NCBI GenBank assembly: GCA_035544575.1
Contig: DATKEC010000105.1
Coordinates: forward strand, 1-5,342
Source: DATHWB01 sp035544575
GTDB taxonomy: Bacteria; Actinomycetota; Acidimicrobiia; Spongiisociales; ZC4RG35
Length of the DNA stretch: 5,342 nucleotides
Direction of reading: 5' to 3'
Shown: one piece after another, positions 4,521 through 5,342 of the stretch
Layout: every line of letters starts with the position of its first letter
How positions within the stretch are numbered: the first letter of the stretch is position 1
Made by a program: the position numbers and the translations under genes
Notes under the pieces: generated by a model
The model's database searches: none
What the model saw: the letters and a program-made list of their open reading frames with translations, nothing else
What the model was told of the DNA's origin: nothing

Positions 4521-5342
4521 TCAACTCGAATGCCACTGGTTCCAATGTTCGCGATGCGACCCGAGGTATGCACCGGGCTGGAAGTGGGCGTCGTAGTACT
4601 CGGTGTCGATGTGGACCACCTGCACGTATCCGGTGAGAACCATCGTCGTGAATGTCGCGGGGAATCGGCCGTGCGTGTCGTAGATGTACTGGGCGACCTC
4701 GCCCAGACAGGTCCTGAACTCATCGCTGTACGGATCGACTCCGCTCTTGATCTCGGCGGCCCGCTTCCACGGCCCGGGGGTCGACGGGTCGTAGGTCCCG
4801 CCCGGACCGAACTTGCGTCTTACGTAAACCTCTGCAGCGGTCCGCATGTCGGGCTGGTACGGCGGGCACAGTGCTTCGTAGACACCGTCGAGGCCGACCG
4901 GGTTGGGCGGTGACCCACTTCCGTCGTCGACGAACCGGAAGCCGAGTCCGTCGATCCCGTCGCCGGCGAAGGCGCCCAGCACGCTCCATCGGTTGACCCC
5001 GTTGAAGAACAAGCCGCCCAGTCCCATCGCCTGCATGGTCAGCACCATGTTGTGTGCCATGAAGCTGAGTTCGGCGGTGTTCGCTTCGTAGGCCATCTGG
5101 TGGAGGACGGATAGCGGCGTTCGTTTGGTTTCGTCGAGCAGTCCACTGCGAACGAACTGGTCCAGCGTGCCAGCGAGGCGCCCGGCTCGATCATCGACGA
5201 TCACGTTGCCGTTGGCGATGGCCATCGCCAGGAGTCCCAGCACCTGCTCGCTGGCATCTCCCATCGGCATGAAGAGGGTCGAACCGGGCGCGTTCGCCAT
5301 CCACGAGTTCGGTGGAAGCACATGCGGCGGCTGCGCCGGCAG
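4521..5342 (-). CDS. Uncharacterised protein, possibly nitroreductase-like (N-terminus cut)
   Basis: The minus-strand frame is open from the window edge (5342) to a TGA at 4523-4521, giving 273 visible residues. A GTG at 5321 could start it, but the frame continues upstream with plausible residues, so the true start is probably outside. The region GSTLFMPMGDASEQ...ANGN (visible residues 20-46), followed by an AHNMVLTMQAMGLGG helix (96-110), recalls flavin nitroreductase-like proteins, where a helix ending in 'GLG' is common; this is weak and I do not claim an FMN site. The rest is rich in aromatic residues, with YDTHGRFP near the C-terminus, then a hydrophobic helix leading into VVHIDTEYYDAHF and a His/Trp-rich end. 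No signal peptide or clear membrane segment is visible. It converges on the SRPBCC gene and shows the same GC-rich codon use as its neighbours. Confidence 0.85.
   Translation of the reverse strand: MPAQPPHVLPPNSWMANAPGSTLFMPMGDASEQVLGLLAMAIANGNVIVDDRAGRLAGTLDQFVRSGLLDETKRTPLSVLHQMAYEANTAELSFMAHNMVLTMQAMGLGGLFFNGVNRWSVLGAFAGDGIDGLGFRFVDDGSGSPPNPVGLDGVYEALCPPYQPDMRTAAEVYVRRKFGPGGTYDPSTPGPWKRAAEIKSGVDPYSDEFRTCLGEVAQYIYDTHGRFPATFTTMVLTGYVQVVHIDTEYYDAHFQPGAYLGSHREHWNQWHSS

Overview
The window is a gene-dense, high-GC stretch of bacterial chromosome. Strong G/C bias at third codon positions, frequent GTG starts, few Shine-Dalgarno sequences and start codons placed just after -10-like boxes suggest an actinobacterium, possibly of the Acidimicrobiia type. 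This assignment is inferred from sequence style only; no marker gene is present.

Left part (1-2165): two divergent genes. A secreted or membrane-anchored acidic, proline-rich protein runs leftward off the window edge. A membrane sensor histidine kinase runs rightward, with no response regulator beside it. The 74 bp between their start codons have a striking dyad symmetry: TCAAG-N12-CCGGCCGATA occurs on both strands around one centre (base 778). Each copy reads as TCAA-N16-GCCGATA(T/C), close to the consensus of FliA/SigD/WhiG (sigma-28 family) promoters, and each ends just before a start codon. This is the most interesting signal in the window.

Middle part (2236-3944): the minus strand carries an NTF2/SnoaL-like protein followed by a RibD-C/dihydrofolate-reductase-fold protein, probably one two-gene operon. 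The beginning of the reductase-like protein is unusual: family-like residues lie upstream of the first standard start codon, so a one-base frameshift or a non-standard start is likely. Divergent to this pair, on the plus strand, lies a metal-dependent hydrolase of the 'putative cyclase'/kynurenine-formamidase family in which two of the usual metal-binding histidines are Asn and Tyr.

Right part (3987-5342): an SRPBCC (START/polyketide-cyclase fold) protein follows the cyclase on the plus strand. Six bases beyond its stop lies the convergent stop of an unrecognised protein on the minus strand, whose N-terminus is cut by the window edge.

The middle genes are small accessory enzymes or binding proteins. 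Three of them belong to families labelled 'cyclase', but no polyketide synthase or other pathway enzyme is present, so no joint pathway can be claimed. I saw no RNA genes, insertion sequences, CRISPR arrays or convincing intrinsic terminators.
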